DNA of 64,000 nucleotides from Atriophallophorus winterbourni (GCA_013407085.1 JACCGJ010011163.1:1-64000); one strand, 5' to 3'. Positions 10,020-21,439 are shown, counted from the stretch's first letter. Made by a program: numbers and translations. Notes: generated by a model not told the origin, from the letters alone.

Positions 10020-10440
10020 TTTTATAAAGTTTTTTATTAGACAATATGCGGAAATATGATAGACCATTTAACGTCTAATTCCCTTTTAAAGCTCAACACA
10101 TTTGGGAGGCTTACTATACAATCTGGGAGCTTGTTCCAGAAGTTGACCACACGGTTGCTGAAAAAGTGCTCACGTGCCAGCACCCTGGGCCTACTCTTAA
10201 GAAGTTTCATTTAATTACCCCTTGTAGCTGCTTTAGGTGCAAGTTTAAGGATTTCAGTAATATTATCACCCGTAAGACCCTTTAGAATCTTGAAGGCTTC
10301 TATTAGGTCACCTCGCAGCCGCCGTCTCTTTAGTGAGAACAAACCGAGGTCCTTGAGTCTAGCCTCATAAGTTTTACCTGCCTGACCCTCAACCACCCTA
10401 GTCGCAAGGCGCTGGACCCTTTCGAGACATGCTATATCCT
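10020..10440 (-). pseudogene. CR1/L2-like LINE ORF2 C-terminus
   Basis: On the minus strand: CLERVQRLATRVV, then YEARLKDLGLFSLKRRRLRG and DLIEAFKILKG (10396-10211), a stop, then SRPRVLAREHFFSNRVVNFW and LPDCIVSLPNVLSFK. This is the region after the RT of CR1/L2-like elements, where the VQRRATK...LGL..RR.RGDLI pattern is typical. It is a 5'-truncated copy with stops. Confidence 0.7.
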
Positions 10441-10482
10441 TTTTTAAGTACGGTGCCCAGGATTGAACGCAGTACTCTCATA

Positions 10483-10745
10483 GTCAGTTCAGTTCAGCTT
10501 GCACAGGACAATAAATAGTTGACGAGCCAATCGAGCTTCCAGAATTACTTTCGGTATAAAGCTGTACTGAAGTACCTACCACTGCCAATAAGTTTTTTTC
10601 TTTTTGTCCCTCGAAAATTTTCGACGATCGCGACGCTAATAGATTATCCGGATTGTATGTTCGGAGCGCCTCATTATATCCGATGCTGAAGATGCAGCTT
10701 CTCCTCACCAGCACGGTTAGAGCTTACTTAAAGAAGAATGGTGTA
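10483..10745. repeat. Dispersed repeat, family shared with 9655-9900
   Basis: Second copy of the ~250-bp repeat described at 9655-9900, keeping the CCAATC, GATTATCCGG and CTCACCAGCACGG landmarks. It abuts the LINE remnant on its left. Confidence 0.5.
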
Positions 10746-11056
10746 TAAGATTTATCATTTTGTGAGCGAAAATTGAAACATTAGTGTATGATGATTAAAT
10801 ACTGCCTAATAATTTCACCTTATACACCGCTAGGTCCATACGAATTTTCTTTTTGTGTCATTTGGAACTTGCAGGTTCGTATCACTGTTGAACCGTGTCA
10901 AGTTTTTCTTTAACCAGTCATCGTTCTTATGGGTTTATGTTCCTATACCTAGCTAGGTTTTGAGCAGCCTCTGCTGATTTTCTGAAACACCGTGCAACCA
11001 AACAGCTTTTAAAAGATATTTTTGAATAATGTGTTTCATAGTTCCATTTCATCAAC

Positions 11057-11775
11057 ACACTCACTCACTCAGTCCTCTCCGTGCCGGGTAGCACATGAGG
11101 CGAAGACAACTTCACGCCAGTGGTTCCGGTCTGCCGCTGCTTCCGTTGCCGTCTGCACCGTGAATCCTTGTGCATGTAGTTCGCGTTCCAACGTTCTGCG
11201 CCAAGTTTCCTTGGCCGTCCCCTTTTTCGTTTACCTTGCGGACGCCAGTGAATGGCTACCTTCGTATGCGAACTGGGATCCATCCTGCAGACATGACCGA
11301 ACCATCTCCACCGTCGTCTTTTGACTACGGTAGATACCACCTCCAGACCAGTTTTTCTCAGGAGCTCTTCATTCGAAATGGCGTGTGGCCAAAAAATTCG
11401 TAGAATCCTTCTCAAGCACTTAGTTTGAAACACGTTCATTCTGCGCTCAATGGCAGCGGTCGTCTTTAAGCATTCCGATGCATACAGCAACACACTTAGA
11501 ACATTGCTCTTGAAGAGTCTCATCTTCGTGTTAATGCTGAGGGCGGAGGATTTCCAAATGGAATTCAACATGCAGAATGCTTGGTTCGCCTTCCCGATTC
11601 CTCTCCTGACCTCATCTTCACAGTCACCATTTACAGTCAGTTTCCTCCCAAGGTAGACTATCTGTAACGTCCACGAAATCTGGTGGTTGCTCCGGAACAT
11701 TCTTCCGCATTACCTCCGATTTGCTAGCGGTAATTTCTAAACCCATAGCGCCGAAAGTTGTAATCACGTTATTTT
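11057..11775 (-). pseudogene. RTE-like LINE, 3' part of RT and C-terminus
   Basis: Reading right to left on the minus strand: GLEITASKSEVM (end of the RT palm, ~11740), a frame break at ~11665, VYLGRKLTVNGDCEDEVRRG, RLFKSNVLSVLLYASECLKT, KCLRRILRIFWPHAISNEEL, RRWRWFGHVCRMDPSSHTK, WRPQGKRKRGRP. One missing base near 11212 shifts the last ~60 residues. It ends in a (TGAG)n tail at 11057-11072. It is nearly identical to the insertion at 8482-8751, so it is a young copy. It is 5'-truncated, with no endonuclease or RT core. Confidence 0.85.
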
Positions 11776-12139
11776 AAAGTGTCTTGATAAACCCGAAAAA
11801 CGATATCTCCAACACTATTCAGCCTTTGCGTGTCTAAATGCAACCTGCAAGGAAGTAGATAGTCCACTGAAAGAAAGTGCTGTTCAAACAAAGATTTGCT
11901 ATTTAATATTGAGCGTCTATTCAACAGTAATTCGAGACGCGATTAACTCGTATCTTAGTTCAAGTATTGCTTTCATCTCACTAGAATCAATAAGCGGATT
12001 GAAACTGCTATCTTGTCCAGCTTGAACTGCCGTATACGGGGCCATCACTATTTGAACCTGGTAACTAAACAATAACATATAGCGCGTACGTAATAAATGA
12101 TTTATCGTATGCCAGTAAAAATCAGACAATCCACGGAGC

Positions 12140-12550
12140 GGATTTTTTTCTCATTGGCGGAACATCTTATGCACCTTGAACATATCGTGGATGGGCGGAG
12201 CAACAAATGCTGATGTGCGTTGAATAGCGGCAACTATGCTAGTTGTGTCATGAGAAACGATCATATTGCGAAAAATATAGCTACGGAGAGTTACAATTAA
12301 CGAGTCATTTTTTTGAGCTGGCCGTTACAAAAACGTTTGTGAAAGACACATGAAAGTTCTGCACGTTGACCCTGCGATTTGAAAATAACTTGCTCTTGAC
12401 CGCTCACTTTTGATGCACAATGTGAAACGTCACCTTCAAGCTGGGAAAAAGCAGATACTACTCTTATTTGCGGAGTATAGATCATGTTGATCATGCATAG
12501 CACGCCTTGGAAATCCAAGAATAAAACATTTATTTATTTATTTATTTATT
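12140..12550 (+). pseudogene. Degenerate LINE C-terminus with (ATTT)n 3' tail
   Basis: The plus strand keeps scattered pieces of the C-terminal region seen in the LINE family at 28740-30640 (LEHIVDGRSNK, then a KTFVKDT..KFCTLTL segment matching the ..DVCKRDMKALGID.. block). It ends CCTTGGAAATCCAAGAATAA plus six ATTT units (12524-12550). Many stops. The class is likely, the family exact only by analogy. Confidence 0.5.
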
Positions 12551-12559
12551 TGACAGTGT

Positions 12560-14610
12560 ACAAATGCTGTCGATCAATTGAGTGTTGCTTATGAATGTGA
12601 ACTCTGTGTGCGAGATTGTTACTCCCGAATCTTAATGTAATCGTGTAAAACTCTGTGAAACATACGATCGTCTTGCGTGTGCTATGTATAACCACGGTTG
12701 CAGCGAATGGATCAATAAGATATTAAAAGACCAACTGAAATTTGTAGGTTTTATTTCATTTTTAACAAGCCTTCGAATTTGCGTTCTGGTATCTATCATA
12801 TTTCCGCTCAAACCACATGAAACTTAGAAATTAAGCGCCCATCTCAGGAAAAATTGACAAAAAACGTGAAAATAACAGTTTTCGTGTGCGTTTAGCTCTA
12901 CGGGTATATTAGCCGGCTTCATACCAATTGGCAATCTTCTATGCAATTCCCAGCTTTTGATGTATTTTTTTTAACGAGGTGTCTTACGAGACGCTAATCT
13001 CAAATCATTCCTGTCATTGACTATTACTTTCTAAAGCAGACTTGACGAAATTTACAAAGACCATCTCCTGTATATAAAAGTCAATGTGCGCTGTACTTAG
13101 TAACTCGGTCATGTCATTTTAAACTTAAGCGATACTCGTATACGTTGTGTTATAATTTTGATCCAATATAATTTTTCAGTGTTTTATATAAAAACAATCA
13201 GTGGGGAGGTCTTCGGACCATCCCGATTAGGAATCATCGCTGGCCACAAACCGCAAGAGTGCAAAGGCGAGCCTCCACATAGGGCCAGAGCATTCATGAT
13301 CACCCTGGCCTCACTCAAAATTACATGCAGTAAGACTACAAAACAAGCTGCTTTTTACATGCAGTTGCATATTTTGCTTGTCCACTTTCTTTTCACGCGG
13401 TTGCTTATAACCTATTTCCGCTTTGACACTATGCTTGGCTCTAGGCGTTTGATTCATGCTGACGTTGCCAGTTTATTGAATTTACTTCATCCGATGCTGT
13501 CGGTGTAGAGCATAAATCTGCAACAATATGACCCCCAAAATACTATTTGTGCCATTTTTCATAGTTGTGTAAAAGTCATTCCGAGCATATTAACTTACAG
13601 TCTTGATGTAATGGTGGGGTTTAATCCGCACGTGTCGTTGGTTCATTGACCAGGAGTTTTTCTTTCCAGGATGTCGTTGAAGTGTAATTAAAATTGCAGT
13701 TTTTGTTGCGTGCATATATTTTCAGGGGCAGGTTAGTAAGCTCTGTGCCCAACCCTAATTCTTTCTCATCATGGATTTGAGACAAGGTAGAGGCGAAGTT
13801 AGTTTATCAAATTAGGTTGGGAAAACTTGATTTATCTGTGTTTTGTCCAGAATTTTGTTGATTTGTTTCCGTAGCATTAAGTTTAGCTTGAGGCAACATT
13901 TCCTACTTTAAGGAAAAAGATCGGTATTGTGTTTGGTATGTGATGAACACCTTTTTGTCGTTACCCCAATTCACATTTAATAATAATCACAAATTTTGTT
14001 CTTACCCGTGTGTATATGTGTATAAAATAGTCAGGCAGAATACGTAGCTATTCATCAACTGCATATTGACTAAAATAACATCAGGTCGCACGTGACTAAG
14101 CAGATAAATTAAAAAATTGCAGTGATACATCGGCGTGTATCCGCACGCAAGTCATCATCGGTGTCACGCAATTTAGCAAAGGGGTTGCATGCACAGTACC
14201 GAATTGATGTACGCTTGTGTATCCTTGTAATTTGCTTTTCGTACACTTATTAAGTGCGCGGTTTTAGTGTTCGCCGGCGCAAATTATGTGCACTAGCTCC
14301 TTCAAATTCTGTAATCAGGACACGTTTCCACTCATAGTATCACTTAAAGCACGTACAATATTGTTCAGTGAGTCTTTTCGGTAAATTTAATCGGTTTTAT
14401 TTTGTTGTGTTATATTTATCTTAAATATTATCTGAGAATTTTCTTTATCTCGATCCGCTCTTTTATTTTTAGCTCCCAATTTTTCTCTGATGGATGTCAA
14501 CCAACGTTCTGGGCAAGGTGAGCTTAAGTTTCGTAGTATATTGGCAACTTGTACATTAATCTCATCACACTTGCGAAACACGCCGGAGTCTAAATGCCAT
14601 TTCCCTTTCG
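12560..14610. other. About 2 kb with no supported gene
   Basis: The longest frame (13158-13508, plus) has no recognisable domain, and its ends do not look like splice sites. There is no clear repeat boundary. It may be an intron or intergenic DNA upstream of the candidate exon at 15367. Confidence 0.4.
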
Positions 14611-14616
14611 TACATT

Positions 14617-14705
14617 TGTCTAACCCTGCGCAACCTGACAGGATCATAACCCACGTGCAGCCTATGACTGTACGACACTTTGCCTCGATTCAGGCTTCGT
14701 ACATA
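14617..14705 (-). repeat. Structured ~240-bp repeat, partial copy
   Basis: Minus-strand copy of the 5' half: GCCTGAATCGAGGCAAAGTG, ACGTGGG and CCTGTCAGGTTGCGCAGG are recognisable. The 3' half is missing. Confidence 0.6.
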
Positions 14706-14950
14706 CTGATCGCGCGGATCCCGATCAGGGAGCCGGGTTCTCCTAATACGTCCAGTTTGGTTGTCTTGGCATTCATTCGCTTGAGCAAAGTCGGAATCTG
14801 GCCACCGTCACGACGCCGCCATTCGGTGTGGTTTTCCATTTAGAATGCAAAGATTGGCATCTAGCCCAATGCCAACGTATAAGGAATACAACATACCTGT
14901 CCTCAGCATATTCGCGTGATCTCATAGACGAGACGTAGCTAGTACAGCTT

Positions 14951-15188
14951 GCACGGATGTGCAATCGTGCAGCATTTCTGTGCTGTGCGGCTAACATCGT
15001 GCTAAATTGATTGGCCAACGGTAGTGAGCTGCATGCGAGTACACGCTGGAGTCTCACCACCATTTCTATTTCTATTTACCCCCTCATATCTGTCTAGGCC
15101 TGGGCAACCTGACAGTATCTTAGCCCACGTGCTGTCTCTGACTGTGCGGCACTTTGCCTGGATCAGGCTTTTGCTTTCATACATACAG
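14951..15188 (-). repeat. Structured ~240-bp repeat, near full copy
   Basis: Complete unit on the minus strand: GCCTGATCCAGGCAAAGTGC at one end, CTGTCAGGTTGCCCAGGCCT and AGACAGATATGAGG in the middle, then CTCCAGCGTGT, a GTAGTGAG/CTCACTACC-type stem, GGCCAATCAATTTAGCACG and a GCACGATTGCACATCCGTGC end. Confidence 0.8.
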
Positions 15189-15366
15189 CTGGCTAAAGAC
15201 TGGAACTCTGCAACGCATTTTTCTTCGCTAGTTTCCATTCATCCCCGTCATGCTCTTATGTCTGCTATTCATCTCTCGTGAAATTTTTAAACCATTTTTG
15301 GGTACCCATTTCCATTCAACCAGATGTTATTTCCGAAGCTTGGGTGCTCGGCAATGATACTTTCAG

Positions 15367-15594
15367 TCTACTACCAGTATCGTAACCGATTCTGTTCTCT
15401 ACTGGTTTTCACCGCTCTATTATCGTTATGCAACCGCAATCTACGTGTTTTTAAGTATTATTCCTTTTATCTTTGGCATTGTTCCTTCAGCCGATCCAAA
15501 CGATTATTGGAAATTCAAGTTTATCACCCTTCGCACTCGATTGGATTACCTAATCCGTTATGTTCACAAACAACGTTCGACCATTAATAAAATG
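15367..15594 (+). CDS. Candidate internal exon: membrane segment plus start of coiled coil, unidentified gene
   Basis: A 228-bp open stretch (76 codons, phase 0 at both ends) bounded by ACTTTCAG on the left and ATG|GTAAGT on the right, a strong donor. The product has VLYWFSPLYYRY, a hydrophobic run from residue ~26 to ~41 (YVFLSIIPFIFGIVP), then SADPNDYWKFKF, TLRTRLDYLIRYVHKQRSTI and NKM. This looks like a transmembrane segment followed by a basic amphipathic helix. I do not recognise the family. The next candidate exon (18380-18612) starts in phase 0 and extends the coiled coil, which supports both. The intron between them would be 2.8 kb and carry three copies of the structured repeat. It could still be chance. 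Confidence 0.45.
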
Positions 15595-15699
15595 GTAAGT
15601 TCTGTGCTGCAACTCATCCATAAACGGATTACTTTTTCTAATTTAGTGTTGTGCTCACCACCACTCCACTTTTTTTAAATTCTCAAACAACGCTTCAAT

Positions 15700-16440
15700 G
15701 TGGCTAGATTTGCAACTATATTTAGCGCATTATGTTTGAAGTTGTAGTAACCGATTTCAAATGTCACGCATCAAACATGGCTTCCATATCAGTCGCTAAT
15801 CAAACTGAGTGAATTTGTGGAACATTATGTGCTCATCTCCTCCTTCATTTGGTTGCCCACCCCTAAGGGTTTCCACCGTGACTGCGTTTGGCGTTAGGTA
15901 TCCGCAATAAATGGCTCGATTGAAATAGCTTATTCAATTTGCATATATGTATATTTATATGTGCGAAGTTGTGTTTTCATCTAAACCTATTGTTGCATGA
16001 TATGTCCCCCAGTTTGTCATAAAGACTGCTCCGTGTGGTGTTCAACATTTTCTACTTTAAGGACTTGAACAGAAGGTTTTCATCGTCGGTGGCATATGTG
16101 GTGGGATGAGAAGATGTTCAATTTAAATCCTTTGTGAGCACATATCAGCGGCCTGTTGTTCACCGACAATACTTCTTGTGACGTCAGTCATTATTGGACT
16201 GTTTTTCTTCGACATTCCAAGGCTTGCTTCTGGCTACCAGCGTGATTATGATTTTAGTGACTGTCCTCTCCGATGTTAACTGTTGAACACTCCCAGCGTA
16301 GATCGGTACATCATCTCACCTATTTCGGGTCAGCTGTTGCCGGAAACGTTTCGCTCGATAATGAGATTAAGAAGCGGTTTTGTAGAGCAACTGTCATTTG
16401 ATCCTATTCGATATCCCTTATATGGGTATATCTTAACGTG
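15700..16440. other. No gene recognised; probably intron
   Basis: No coding frame or element boundary stands out. If the two candidate exons belong together, this is part of their intron. Confidence 0.35.
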
Positions 16441-16450
16441 GTTATGATGT

Positions 16451-16635
16451 ATGTATGAAAGCACAAGCCTTGATCCAGGCAAAGTGCTGCACAGTTAGAG
16501 ACTCCACGTGGGCTGAGATACTGTGAGGTTGCCCAGGCCTAGACAGATATGAGAAAGAAAGAAAAACAGGAAATGGTAGTGAGACTCCAGCTTGTATCAA
16601 CATGCAGCTCACTACCTCTGGCCAATCAATTTAGG
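16451..16635 (+). repeat. Structured ~240-bp repeat, copy
   Basis: Starts at ATGTATGAAAGCACAAGCC, keeps GATCCAGGCAAAGTGCTGC, GGTTGCCCAGGCCTAGACAG and GGTAGTGAGACTCCAGC...CTCACTACC, and breaks off in CCAATCAATTTAGG. Confidence 0.8.
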
Positions 16636-16871
16636 TTATGAAGACAACATGGTGTGCGTTAATGTGTAGCATTTACATCTAGAGAATACACGCAAGTTAT
16701 GAGCAGAAGCTGCATGGTTTCCATTTACGGCGCATCCATGGGATTTGAAGATGTTGTAGATGGACGTAGTAATGAGTACAGAGGTTCTCTCTCAATTCGG
16801 TCTGCATAACACGTTCACACTGCTTCGTCAGGGTCGCCTGCACTGTCTGTGTCATGTATGTGTCTGTCATG

Positions 16872-17127
16872 GCACGGATGTGCAATCGTGCGGTACTTCT
16901 GTGCTGTACGGCTAACACCGTGCTAAATTGATTGGCCACCGGTAGCGAGGTGCATGCTGAGACAGGCTGGAGTCTCACTACTATTTCTATGGAGTCTCAC
17001 TACTATTTCTATTTTATTCTCATATTTGTCTAGGCCTGGGCAACCTGACAATATCTTAGCCCACGTAGAGTCTAAGACTGTGCAGCACTTTGCTTGGATC
17101 AGGCTTGTGCTTTCATACATACATACT
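16872..17127 (-). repeat. Structured ~240-bp repeat with internal 22-bp duplication
   Basis: Full unit on the minus strand. In the centre the piece GGAGTCTCACTACTATTTCT is repeated back to back (about 16970-17012). Confidence 0.8.
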
Positions 17128-17139
17128 GTGTCATGTCTA

Positions 17140-17995
17140 TAGAATGTAATTGTATTTCATAAGATATACTCTTTCGTGAGTCAAACCAAAATCTCGACAT
17201 TTATGCATGTCACACGATACAAATACGTTTGTCGAGGCTCTGGAAGCAAAGCCAGCTCTGAACTACTCTCTTTGGAGACATGGTATGAAGCGTCCGAGAA
17301 ACGGGTGCTGCTGTTAACTGCTTAGCGGAGATTTCGCAAGCGCTGGATGACGATCCATGTAATATCGCGTATCGCCTGGGACGTTTTGATGGAGATTATT
17401 CCGTTTAAATTGGACTGTATATGCATGCTGTGTTGTGTAGTAAGTATTCATGCGCTTGATATGTCTGTACATCGATCGATGAAAGTGGAGGGATAATCTA
17501 GATTTGCTAGCTCCCTGCATTCAAAGTCATTGGCCTGCATCCCTTTTGATGTCAGCAGTTGTTCCGGGTCACACTCACACTAAATGTGCGTTTATTTGTC
17601 ATGGCGCATACCCTTTTTTGTATTCTTAGCCGAAAACTTTGTTGTATATCATGCTGTCAACTTCTCGACCTGTTATCACTCTAATTTACCTATCATTTGT
17701 GACACCCTCCCCATACAATTCACCACTCAGTTAATCTGTATATCGAACCTACTCAATGCGGAGATGAAGGTTGCGTTTTTCGATGATTGATCCGCATGTT
17801 TTCAAGACACCGGCGCATACAATAAGATGCTGCGCCTCAGTCGCTTATCTGGCTTTGAATTCAATTGAAATTTGGCGGCAAATATTTTTAGAGGTATTGG
17901 TATCCAACCACGTTCAACTTCCATTTCGTCGCAGCATGCGTGTTCTTGAGTTTAGGCTCATGCAAACTACTGCATGTGTGTGTGGGGGGGGAGAT
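17140..17995. other. No gene recognised
   Basis: Small frames (17584-17790, 17771-18061 plus) carry no recognisable domain. It may be intronic. Confidence 0.35.
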
Positions 17996-18002
17996 ATTAT
18001 TT

Positions 18003-18231
18003 GCACGGATGTGCAATCGTGCAGTACTTTGTGCTGTGCGGCTAACACCGTGCTAAATTGATTGGCAACAGGTAGTGAGCTGCATGCTGAAACAGGCTGG
18101 AGTCTCACTACCATTTCCTGTTCTTTTTTCTTCCTCATATCTGTCTAGGCCTGGGCAACCTGACAGTATCTTAGCCCACGTAGAGTCTAAGACTGTGCGG
18201 CACTTTGCTTGGATCAGGCTTGTGCTTTGAT
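18003..18231 (-). repeat. Structured ~240-bp repeat, near full copy
   Basis: Minus-strand unit from GATCCAAGCAAAGTGCCGC through GGTTGCCCAGGCCTAGACAG and GGTAGTGAGACTCCAGCCTG to GCACGATTGCACATCCGTGC. Confidence 0.8.
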
Positions 18232-18379
18232 AGATAGAATAGATATTATTTACTTGTGTCCGTAAAGAAATCAATGAGTGCAGTTGGGTCAGGTACCTCG
18301 CCACATACTCACTGGTTGAGTGTTGTGTAGCGCTTCTCGTCGTCGCTAGTAGTGAAGTTGTCCGCTCTGTGATTTCCAG

Positions 18380-18612
18380 AACGAGCGCATCGCCATTCTC
18401 GAGGAACACGTTAAAACACACGCTTCGAAAAGACCGTTGAACTCGACCGAACGTGATAACCAATCTTTCTTGTCGTCAAGTTTTTCCTCGTCAGATGTAA
18501 ACTCTAGACGCGATGATTCACCCCATTATCCAATCGACAATCGTGAAAGCTGCCGTTCGTCGAAAACTTCATTTACTTTCGTGAAACTCCGTGAAACCAA
18601 GCAATCTCCAGC
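18380..18612 (+). CDS. Candidate internal exon: coiled coil and Ser-rich segment, unidentified gene
   Basis: A 233-bp open stretch between GATTTCCAG and GC|GTGAGT, both good splice signals. It opens in phase 0 and leaves two bases. The product starts NERIAILEEHVKTHASKRP, continuing the helix at the end of the 15367-15594 exon (..RSTINKM), then becomes Ser/Asp-rich (SSSFSSSDVNSRRDD) and ends FVKLRETKQSP. Without the donor it would meet TGA two bases later. No family is recognised. The phase match and helix continuity are the main arguments that it is real; an exon downstream that takes the two-base overhang was not found. Confidence 0.4.
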
Positions 18613-18750
18613 GTGAGTTATCGAGTTCCATTTTTTCCGTTTCGATTGAATTGTAACGTTCAATATACGACCCGAATTTAATCGAGAAGGAAGTCGGGTT
18701 TGATTAGAGTAAGCAACGATTTACTCATCTAAGAACGAGTGTACAGTATC

Positions 18751-18838
18751 TGTCTAGGTCTGGGCAACCTGGCAGTATCTTAGCCCATGTGCGGCATTTT
18801 GTCTGGATCAGGCTTGTGCTTTCGTACATCATACATAC
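18751..18838 (-). repeat. Structured ~240-bp repeat, 5' part only
   Basis: Minus-strand GCACAAGCCTGATCCAGAC, then CCAGGTTGCCCAGACCTAGA. A truncated copy. Confidence 0.7.
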
Positions 18839-19149
18839 AGTAGCTAAAACGTACATGAGAATAGTTTAGTCAAAGGCATACAAAAAGTATATAAAAAGCG
18901 AACAGCAATCATGACTTCCTCCAGCTAATTCTGTTACGATCGATTCTTAGCAGCGTGACAGATTTTCGGCATCTCAAATCTGTCTCGTCGATCTGATGTG
19001 TCAGGTGATTTCTTGCCAGTTGGTTCTTTTCGAGCCTTGACCACGATGGGCTCGTTTGACCCACCTTGGGAACTTATACGTCGGTCTTGTTTCCAGACAG
19101 GTTGTCCCTCCAATCGTTCCCTTGCGATTCTTCTCATTTTAACCTCTCT

Positions 19150-19420
19150 TGTATCTCACCCTATTTTACCTGCATTCCTTGTGAAACTCTTTCTGTCCAT
19201 AAGACAGTGTATCAAAATCATCTCGCGCGCAAGTTCAATCCTCTATGAAAGCATCTTGGAAACTAGTAAGAAACAACTTTTCTTCTTCTTTTGATCGACT
19301 TATTAACAGTATTCTTGCCGATAATTCCCCCACTCCATAACGAACTAGCCGAATCTTTTTCTACAGATCGATCAAAGCATATCGTGTCGCCATCTCGAAC
19401 GTCACCGTCATCAGCAATCA
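19150..19420. repeat. Dispersed repeat, homologous to 22960-23215
   Basis: The two segments share CTTTCTGxxxATAAxAC, GTATCAA(A/G)AT, TCxCGCGCxA, AAACATCTxxGAAAC and TTCTTTTGATCGACTTATTA-type blocks in the same order. The minus-strand frames here are not recognised as proteins. Class unknown. Confidence 0.45.
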
Positions 19421-19462
19421 TTGATCCCTTCCACGCCAAGATATCTCTCTGATCGTTAAACA

Positions 19463-20690
19463 TAATTCAAAGTTCAAAGTAATTCAAAGTTTTAATGCTC
19501 CAAAAAGCAAATACTTTACAATAACCACAGATTAAAAATATAGAGAATGCATAAAAACAACACAAATGTTTTATCAATATGGAAAGTCAGCATGTGTATT
19601 CGGGTGCGAGGTTGGATTTGGTCAACATATAGTTGTCAAGTTCAGCCATGAACATGTTCAGGCTTGATGCACAAATGATATGTGGTGGCAGAGAGTTACA
19701 TATGAAACAAACTCGGACGGCAAAGAAAAATTTTCGAGAATTTGATCTAGAGTGTGGAATAATTAACTTGTAGCCCTGCGATCTGCTACCACGTGCTTGC
19801 AGGTGTCGGGGGTGGCAGTGGGGATAAGCTCCTACTGTTTATAAAATGCTCCCATATGGCATGCGTTTCAAATAGCCTCTGACAACCAAGTCTAGCTTCT
19901 GGCCTGCACGAGTGGCTCCCCGAGCCCGGCAGAACTGCTTCTACCGAGAGGAGAGGGGGCGTGGGCGAGTGAGTGGCGCCTGAAAACCAGTTTGCTTCGG
20001 GCAGATGGAGCTCGTTAGCCTGGGGGGGGCATTTCATCTAAGGGAAGGAAAACCCTGATTTTAAACCTCCGCTGCCTTGCAGGATCGCGGGAACGGCTTC
20101 GGGAGAAAACCCTGAGGAAAAATCTGAAACAGAGTCTGGCAGATGGTTAGTTGGTGCACATCACCTCTTTCTGGCAACTCCCTGCTGCCTTGCAGGTTGC
20201 ACTTGGTTGTGCAAAGGCTAGAGAAGCTGACTCGAACAAACGTCGAGTGGTGCTGGGGACGCCGCTTTGTACACGAATTCCCAAGAACCTTCTTTGAAGC
20301 CGACTGATCCTCCAGGAGGAGATAGTCGCACAAAAGTAAAAGTAAAGTGTCCAAGTGGGTGATCCACTGTATGCAGAATTTTAAACAGCATGATCAAGTC
20401 ACCCCGGAGACGACGGTACGAAAAGTCATAGAGGTTTAGAGTTGCAATTCTCTCCTCGTATGGCCTGTTTTGTGTCGCGGTTGTATCCACGCTACAGCAA
20501 GGTCATGTCGTTTTTTAACAATGTTGACCATGCTTGAATAGCGTACTCCATTGTTGGCCTGATATAGGTGTTAATTGACCGTGGGTATGTCTGCTTGATC
20601 TCTTTAATATTTTTTTAATTGTGTACCGTATCTTTTTGGTATTAAACTTTAACGTAAACCTGAATGATGGAATAAAGCTTTTAGCTTCTT
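19463..20690 (-). pseudogene. CR1-type LINE 3' part, split by a non-autonomous RTE
   Basis: Right to left on the minus strand: INTYIRPTMEYAIQAW, YEERIATLNLYDFSYRRLRG, DLIMLFKILHTVDHPLGH; then the 539-bp insert; then GYKLIIPHSRSN, FFAVRVCFICNSLPPHIICA and FMAELDNYMLTKSN with a stop near 19605. The 3' UTR ends in the CR1-like AATTCAAAGTTCAAAGT repeat at 19466-19495. Removing the insert joins HPLGH with LQARGSRSQGYKL in frame. It resembles the plus-strand copy at 26990-28460. Confidence 0.8.
19808..20346 (+). mobile_element. Non-autonomous RTE derivative (539 bp)
   Basis: A GC-rich insert inside a CR1, flanked by GTGTC at 19803-19807 and 20347-20351. Its first ~470 bp match the 5' UTR that precedes the endonuclease of the RTE element at 34-37.4 kb (CGGGCAGATGGAGCTCGT, CTAAGGGAAGGAAAACC, TGTGCAAAGGCTAGAGA). 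Its last ~50 bp match the 3' end of the same element (GAAGCCGACTGATCC, TCGCACAAAAGTAAA). The whole protein-coding part is absent. It would have to use the RTE machinery in trans. An inverted partial copy lies at 21440-21560. Confidence 0.8.
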
Positions 20691-20699
20691 TTTCTTGCG

Positions 20700-21320
20700 A
20701 TCAGACAAACCGCCCCCGCTAAAAGATCTCGTCGACGTACCCTTCTTATACCATTAGCTTTGCGGCCGAAAAGGAAACGTTGATGTCACGTGAGCTCCTT
20801 TTTTCTACCGGTAAGACACGTTTGTTCCACTGTGCTGATTTTTTTGTTTTATCTTAACAAATGTTTTTAGAGTGTGTTCCTAAACACAGTAGTGTCACAA
20901 GCGAAACGTTACCCATAAACTACTCTCACCGATTCATTACAAACTTTGTTTTTTCATGAATATGATTCCCCGATCGGTCACAAACATTTTCGATTACAGT
21001 AGTGACACTGTTGCCACGTCGTGCGAGAGTTCGTTTTTTCATTAAACATTGCAACTAAATGCGCATGGCGCGTGTATGTATCATCAACTACCAAATTCAG
21101 CTCTATTGACTGTCTCGCACCGTCCTTTGGGAGCATTTCTTTTGGGTCGCATTCTTCACCGAAATATCGTTGGCTTCAATGAAAAGAGATGCTCATGTGA
21201 GGTCAAGTACATCGTCATCATGCTGTGTCATTTACCAATGCTTGGCGGCCACATGCTCGAAGGAAGGAGACTCCTCGTTGTTAAGAATAAAACGCATGTC
21301 ATGTTGAATAAATGAGGTGT
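20700..21320. other. No gene recognised; contains one copy of a shared terminal repeat
   Basis: At about 20885-20960 there is AGCGAAACGTTACCCATAAA, ACTCTCACCGATTCATTAC and AAACTTTGTTTTTTC, a block also found at 37980-38045, 42450-42500 and 47085-47140. Nothing else is recognised. Confidence 0.4.
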
Positions 21321-21324
21321 GTAC

Positions 21325-21388
21325 GTATGTATGAAAGCATTAGTCAGATGCAGGCAAAATGCCGCATACTCGTAGACTGCACAGGCCA
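21325..21388 (+). repeat. Structured ~240-bp repeat, left fragment
   Basis: ATGTATGAAAGCATTAGTCA, GCAGGCAAAATGCCGC and GTAGACTGCAC match the start of the unit. The matching right fragment is at 21786-21866, so one copy may have been split by about 400 bp of inserted DNA. Confidence 0.6.
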
Positions 21389-21439
21389 GGTCATTGAAAT
21401 CGCTGCTCCTCTATACAAAGGATTTTCTGGATCAAACTG

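Noticed and set aside
18934..19463. Two minus-strand frames (67 and 66 codons) with plausible amino-acid composition
   Set aside because: No splice signals at their ends, no recognisable domain, and the right part is a repeat shared with 22960-23215.
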